Below, in pieces: positions 60,373-64,000 of a stretch of 64,000 nt of DNA. Where the stretch lies: positions 2,118,501 to 2,182,500 of the forward strand of contig NZ_CP015199.1 in assembly GCF_001648155.1 (NCBI RefSeq), read 5' to 3'. The translations under genes and the position numbers were made by a program. The notes below the pieces were generated by a model. That model saw only the letters and a program-made list of their open reading frames with translations, was not told where the DNA came from and ran no database searches. Position 1 is the first letter of the stretch. Every line of letters starts with the position of its first letter. This stretch comes from Chryseobacterium glaciei. Lineage in GTDB: Bacteria; Bacteroidota; Bacteroidia; Flavobacteriales; Weeksellaceae.

Positions 60373-62364
60373 TTAATTCTGTAGAGACAAATAAATTCTC
60401 TGACTTTTACTAATTGTTGTGCCTTCTAGTGGGAACTGTTCTTTAATTCGTCCAACTCCTTTATAATCGACACGATATCCTAGGTTTTCCAATTGTGGGA
60501 TGATGTTTTTACCAATCAATCCGACTACACTTGGCATTTGTTTATTATTAACTGCTATTTTTACATTAGGTTCAACCATTTTATTAAGGTCAACCTTTTT
60601 GTTAACAAGCATTTCTTTTTCAACGTTTTGAGGTGTTTTTAAGAAAGTTTTTCCTGCAATTTCTTTAAACACTGGCGCAGAAACTGTTGCTCCGTAAAAT
60701 CCTTTTGCTGTATTCGGCTCACTGATCATCACATAACACGTATATTTCGGATTATCAGCCGGATAGAAGCCTGCGAATGATGCACGGTACTTCATTGGGC
60801 CGGGCAACCAATATTCAAATCTTGCGGTTCCTGTTTTACCTGCCATTTTTAAATTGGGCGTGAAAATACTTTTTCCTGTTCCTTTCTCAACCGCTTTGGT
60901 CAATGCGCTGGTCATCATTTTAATAGCTTTTTCTGAAGCCATTTTATTGACGATAACTTCGGGTTTTGCATTGTACATTACCTTTCCGTCTTTCATGATC
61001 TTGTCGATGAATAGAGGTTTTAGCATTTTACCTCCGTTAGCAACTCCGTTATAAAAAGTTGTTAATTGTAATAAATTGATGTTTGAAGAATATCCGTAAG
61101 CAATTGAAGCTAATGTTGCAGCATTCCATCTTTTATTTTCAGGAGTTACGATCTTCGGTTTTGTGATTCCCGGAAGCTCGATGTCCATTTTGTCGAATAA
61201 TTTCCAACGTTTTAGATGATCCAAGAAAATCTGTGGTTTCGCAGCGTAATATTTTGTAATTAATTTTGCTGTTCCAACATTGCTTGATTTCGCTAAAACA
61301 TCACTGATGTCATAAGTTCCGCCACCGTGACCGTCTGAAATTCTTTGTTTTGCATATACCCAAACTCCGTTTCCTACATTTACGGTTGTATTTTCATCAA
61401 TAAAACCATCATCCATTGCTGCTAACAACGAGATTGTTTTGAATGTAGACCCCGGTTCGATGTTATCTTTTAGAGCATAGTTGTAAGAATCTTCATATTC
61501 TCCATCTTCGGTTCTTCTTAAATTAACCAAGGCGCGAACTTTACCAGTCTGCACTTCCATTACAATTACAGTCCCGTGTTTTGCTTCGAAATTCACAAGT
61601 TGCTTCTCTAAAGCAGAGTGCGCAATGTCCTGAATTCTAAGGTCTAAAGTCGTATAAACATCTTCTCCGTCAACAGGTTCCTGAACTTTCCAAAAATCGA
61701 TTGGTTTCCATTGAGAAGAGTTGATTCTTTGTTCTAATCTTTTCCCGTCACTTCCTGTCAGATATTTTGAGAAAGCGCCTTCAAGACCCGCTTTAAGCTC
61801 ACCATTATCAATTCCAATAGTTCCGGCACCGATTTCTGAGGTAGCTAATTCTCTTTTATAATTTCTGTCAACGATGAAACCGCCTTTGTTTTTTCCTTTT
61901 TTGAAAATCGGAAAGTTTCTGATTCTGTCGTACTCGTCAAAATCCAGACCTTTAACTAAAGCGTAATATTGATTTTTCTTTTTCTTCTGTTCGTCGAATT
62001 TTTGTCTGAAATCACCTCTCGATTTTCCAAACATTTTGCTTAAAGAATCCGTTAAAGCTCCGATGTTGTTGCTATAAATCGTGTCTTTCATCGTTTTGAA
62101 ATCCAGATAAATATCGTAACGCATCACGGTTGTCGCAAGAATAGAACCGTCGGAAGCAAATAAATTCCCACGGGCAGCTTTTAGAGTTGCTTCGCGGTAA
62201 TTTTTGTTAATGTAGTCGTCTTTAATTTCCTGAACATTGGTGTTTTGAAGAATGATGATCCTTGCAATGAACATTACAAATACGCACAAAGCCACCACTG
62301 CGAAGAGGTAGCCCCACCTTAAGGTTCTTTTACGTTTGTTGTCGTATTCATTTTGCTTTTGCAT
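60373..62364 (-). CDS. ftsI: Class B penicillin-binding protein (FtsI/PBP3-like) with PASTA end
   Basis: A 663-residue septal transpeptidase. It has a basic cytoplasmic start and one membrane helix (WGYLFAVVALCVFVMFIARIIIL, about 18-40). The N-terminal PBP dimer domain contains RGNLFASDGSILATT. Transpeptidase motifs are in order: GSTFKTIS near residue 308 (catalytic Ser), SSN in AKSSNVGTAK near 359 and KTG in AGKTGTARF near 508. The last 60 residues form one PASTA domain (MPSVVGLIGKNIIPQLENLGYRV). It overlaps the ftsL-like gene by 17 bases. Confidence 0.94.
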   Translation of the reverse strand: MQKQNEYDNKRKRTLRWGYLFAVVALCVFVMFIARIIILQNTNVQEIKDDYINKNYREATLKAARGNLFASDGSILATTVMRYDIYLDFKTMKDTIYSNNIGALTDSLSKMFGKSRGDFRQKFDEQKKKKNQYYALVKGLDFDEYDRIRNFPIFKKGKNKGGFIVDRNYKRELATSEIGAGTIGIDNGELKAGLEGAFSKYLTGSDGKRLEQRINSSQWKPIDFWKVQEPVDGEDVYTTLDLRIQDIAHSALEKQLVNFEAKHGTVIVMEVQTGKVRALVNLRRTEDGEYEDSYNYALKDNIEPGSTFKTISLLAAMDDGFIDENTTVNVGNGVWVYAKQRISDGHGGGTYDISDVLAKSSNVGTAKLITKYYAAKPQIFLDHLKRWKLFDKMDIELPGITKPKIVTPENKRWNAATLASIAYGYSSNINLLQLTTFYNGVANGGKMLKPLFIDKIMKDGKVMYNAKPEVIVNKMASEKAIKMMTSALTKAVEKGTGKSIFTPNLKMAGKTGTARFEYWLPGPMKYRASFAGFYPADNPKYTCYVMISEPNTAKGFYGATVSAPVFKEIAGKTFLKTPQNVEKEMLVNKKVDLNKMVEPNVKIAVNNKQMPSVVGLIGKNIIPQLENLGYRVDYKGVGRIKEQFPLEGTTISKSQRIYLSLQN

Positions 62365-62716
62365 CTGTACTATCCAATTTTATTAATAATTTGTGAGGAT
62401 GGTTTTCCAGTGTCATCAAAGAATCCCGGGCAACTTCTTTCCCTAACTGAGATTCCATTTTTACTTTAATAAGCTTACTTTGTGCGTAAGCGTTTCGAGA
62501 TTTGTATTCTTCTGTTTCTTCTTTTAAGGCGTTGACAATTTTAATTTTCTTATTGACGAGATGATTACTGTAAATCATTGCCATCATTAAGATAAACAAC
62601 AAGAGAAAATACTTATAATGTACTTTGATTTCATCACGATTCAGGAAATTACCTTTTATAATATCTATAAAAGTTAATCTTTTCTGAGGGCGATTTGTTG
62701 TTGTTCTTTTTGCCAT
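62348..62716 (-). CDS. ftsL: FtsL-like cell division protein
   Basis: A 122-residue bitopic membrane protein. It has a basic cytoplasmic start, one membrane helix (YFLLLFILMMAMIYSNHLV, about 36-54) and a periplasmic coiled coil (KKIKIVNALKEETEEYKSRNAYAQSKLIK). Sequence is poorly conserved in this family, so the call rests on layout and on position between rsmH and ftsI. It overlaps ftsI by 17 bases. Tandem 14-bp repeats begin 4 bases upstream of its ATG, in the leader. Confidence 0.85.
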   Translation of the reverse strand: MAKRTTTNRPQKRLTFIDIIKGNFLNRDEIKVHYKYFLLLFILMMAMIYSNHLVNKKIKIVNALKEETEEYKSRNAYAQSKLIKVKMESQLGKEVARDSLMTLENHPHKLLIKLDSTDAKAK

Positions 62717-62719
62717 TTT

Positions 62720-62801
62720 GGTTGTTTGTTGCTGGTTGTTTGTTGCTGGTTGTTTGTTGCTGGTTGTCGGATTTAAACCTTACAACTATCAACAAACAAC
62801 C
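62720..62801. repeat. 14-bp tandem repeats with inverted partner in the rsmH-ftsL gap
   Basis: GGTTGTTTGTTGCT occurs three times without interruption (62720-62733, 62734-62747, 62748-62761), then a partial copy. CAACAAACAACC at 62790-62801 is its inverse, so any copy can pair with it. It lies 4 bases before the ftsL ATG on the minus strand. Confidence 0.92.
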
Positions 62802-62806
62802 AAAAA

Positions 62807-63700
62807 CTATACTTTTATTCCTGTTCTCATTTTAGCACTTCTTGCTCTTGAGTTTTCTTCAATTTCCTTATCATCAGGAATGATTGCTTTGCTCTTAACC
62901 AATTCAAATACTTTTTTATAATTTCCGTAAATGTCTCTTGTAGGTTCCCCTTCGAACATTCCGTTTTTCAAAAATCTTTTTACCAAACGATCTTCCAGAG
63001 AGTGGTAAGAAATTACGACCAATCTTCCATCGGGTCTTAAAACATTGTATGCCTGAACAAGCATTTCTTTTAAAACCTCCAGTTCCTGGTTTACTTCAAT
63101 TCTTATCGCCTGGAAAAGCTGTGCATAAAATTTATTGATCTTATGCGGCGGAAGAAAACTGAAAAGCTTTTTCAAATCTTCCGTTGTGTTGATAGTTTTA
63201 ATTTTTCTGTGGTGAACAATGTCTCTAGCTAATTTTCTAGATTCTCTTAATTCGCCATAATAATAAAAAATATTAGCCAACTGCTCTTCTTCGTAATCGT
63301 TGATTACTCTTTTTGCATCAAGACCCTGCATTACATTCATCCTCATGTCCAAAGGAGCGTTGCTTCTTGTGGAAAATCCTCTTTCTGCTTCATCAAACTG
63401 ATGAGAAGATACACCAAGGTCGGCAAGAACTCCATCAACCTGAGAAACTCCATACATTAATAAGGAGTTTTCTAAGAATCTGAAATTCTGATTGATCAAA
63501 GTGAATCTCGGATCATCAATTGTATTTTTAAGTGCGTCTAAATCTTGGTCAAAACCGTACAGTTTTCCTTTATCGGAAAGTCTGCTCAGTATTTCTTTTG
63601 AGTGACCACCGCCACCAAAAGTACAGTCCACGTATGTTCCGTCTGGATTCGTTACCAAATCATCAACACTTTGCTTCAACAAAACGGGGTTATGATACAT
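62807..63700 (-). CDS. rsmH: 16S rRNA (cytosine(1402)-N4)-methyltransferase
   Basis: A 297-residue SAM-dependent methyltransferase (MraW/RsmH) that modifies C1402 of 16S rRNA in the P site. Motifs: YHNPVLLKQSVDDLV at the start; DCTFGGGGHSKEIL near residue 25 (SAM loop); GVLADLGVSSHQFDEAERGFSTRSNAPLDMRM near 89; and NQELEVLKEMLVQAYNVLRPDGRLVVISYHSLEDRLVKRF near 204. Length is normal. It sits between mraZ and the ftsL-like gene, its conserved place. Confidence 0.97.
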   Translation of the reverse strand: MYHNPVLLKQSVDDLVTNPDGTYVDCTFGGGGHSKEILSRLSDKGKLYGFDQDLDALKNTIDDPRFTLINQNFRFLENSLLMYGVSQVDGVLADLGVSSHQFDEAERGFSTRSNAPLDMRMNVMQGLDAKRVINDYEEEQLANIFYYYGELRESRKLARDIVHHRKIKTINTTEDLKKLFSFLPPHKINKFYAQLFQAIRIEVNQELEVLKEMLVQAYNVLRPDGRLVVISYHSLEDRLVKRFLKNGMFEGEPTRDIYGNYKKVFELVKSKAIIPDDKEIEENSRARSAKMRTGIKV

Positions 63701-63739
63701 GTTTAAGTTGTGTTTTTTGTCGCTTTTTTTATTTAGCGG

Positions 63740-64000
63740 TTATTCTTCATCTAAAGAGCCCATCACGTCTTCGGCAAGGCTGGCAAAATCTTCTTCGTTG
63801 GTAGAGATCACTTTTTCGTAAGCGTCTTTGTCCCAAATTTCAAATAATTCTCCGGCGCTGGTAATCACAATATCTTTTTGAAGATTTGCGAAATGCGTCA
63901 GGTCTTTTGAAATTTGTAATCTACCGGCATTATCCAATTCTACAGTTTTTACTCCTGCCGTAAACATTCTAATGAAATCAGCATTCTTTTTAATGAATCT
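63740..64000 (-). CDS. mraZ: Division/cell-wall cluster regulator MraZ, N-terminus cut by window edge
   Basis: The last 86 residues of MraZ, a DNA-binding AbrB-fold regulator that usually binds repeats at the dcw promoter. The frame stays open to base 64000 (RFIKKNADFIRMFTAG...), so the internal ATG at 63967 is not the start. The second half-barrel signature is seen in VELDNAGRLQISKDLTHFANLQKDIVITSAGELFEIWDKDAYEKVI. An acidic tail (DFASLAEDVMGSLDEE) follows. The dcw promoter must lie beyond the window. Confidence 0.93.
   Translation of the reverse strand, partial: RFIKKNADFIRMFTAGVKTVELDNAGRLQISKDLTHFANLQKDIVITSAGELFEIWDKDAYEKVISTNEEDFASLAEDVMGSLDEE

Noticed and set aside
62720..62801. Possible CRISPR array
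   Set aside because: The units are contiguous with no spacers and no cas genes are in view, so this is a simple tandem repeat.

Overview
The window comes from an AT-rich chromosome of a Bacteroidota bacterium, most likely a flavobacterium of the Chryseobacterium type. Four things point there: promoter-like TAnnTTTG boxes, some with a TTG about 20 bases upstream; a type IX secretion (T9SS) C-terminal sorting signal; a GLPGLI protein encoded near an outer-membrane carboxypeptidase-regulatory/beta-barrel protein; and a division/cell-wall (dcw) cluster in the order mraZ-rsmH-ftsL-ftsI-murE-mraY-murD-ftsW-murG-murC-ftsQ-ftsA-ftsZ with no murF or ddl. The genus is inferred from protein style, not proven.

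Region by region: 1-2311 is an RNA/ADP-ribose operon (two tandem ADP-ribosylglycohydrolases, the first cut by the window edge, then KptA and a PPP-type phosphatase). 2538-10087 holds surface and secreted functions (M14 peptidase, cupin/JmjC protein, outer-membrane barrel protein, DinB protein, GLPGLI protein). The barrel and GLPGLI genes share an ungapped promoter/leader block. 10163-12657 is feoA-feoB plus a Cys-rich partner behind a palindromic operator candidate. 12724-21707 is mostly housekeeping (DUF4421-like protein, dinD, glmM, Crp-type regulator, MDR oxidoreductase, TPR protein, EamA exporter, aat, DUF3127). Three tRNA genes (Leu-UAG, Gly-GCC, Leu-UAA) follow a strong promoter. 22305-31291 is a candidate phosphonate-use locus read on the minus strand: XRE-cupin regulator, TonB-dependent receptor, DUF5690 membrane protein, FAD oxidoreductase of the TIGR03364 type, phosphonatase-like HAD hydrolase and a T9SS-exported phosphatase-like protein. 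31489-40884 holds a two-component system, a USP-like protein, a DUF1275 protein, mutL, a rhomboid protease, two EEP paralogs and two lipoproteins. 40920-42440 is a GH3-type enzyme.

42559-45775 is a 3.2-kb toxin/immunity islet between two perfect 76-bp direct repeats. The right repeat is the end and terminator of the bacilliredoxin gene. The islet carries a 721-residue HExxH toxin candidate, two intact small immunity candidates and a third broken by a one-base shift. From 45832 to the end of the window, all on the minus strand, come bacilliredoxin, a YqeY-like protein and the whole dcw cluster. Between murC and ftsQ sits a GxxExxY (PD-(D/E)xK-type) gene framed by a perfect 47-bp inverted repeat, which looks like a small mobile unit. 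Many other dcw junctions hold short palindromic or tandem repeats, including two related copies at ftsW-murG and ftsI-murE.
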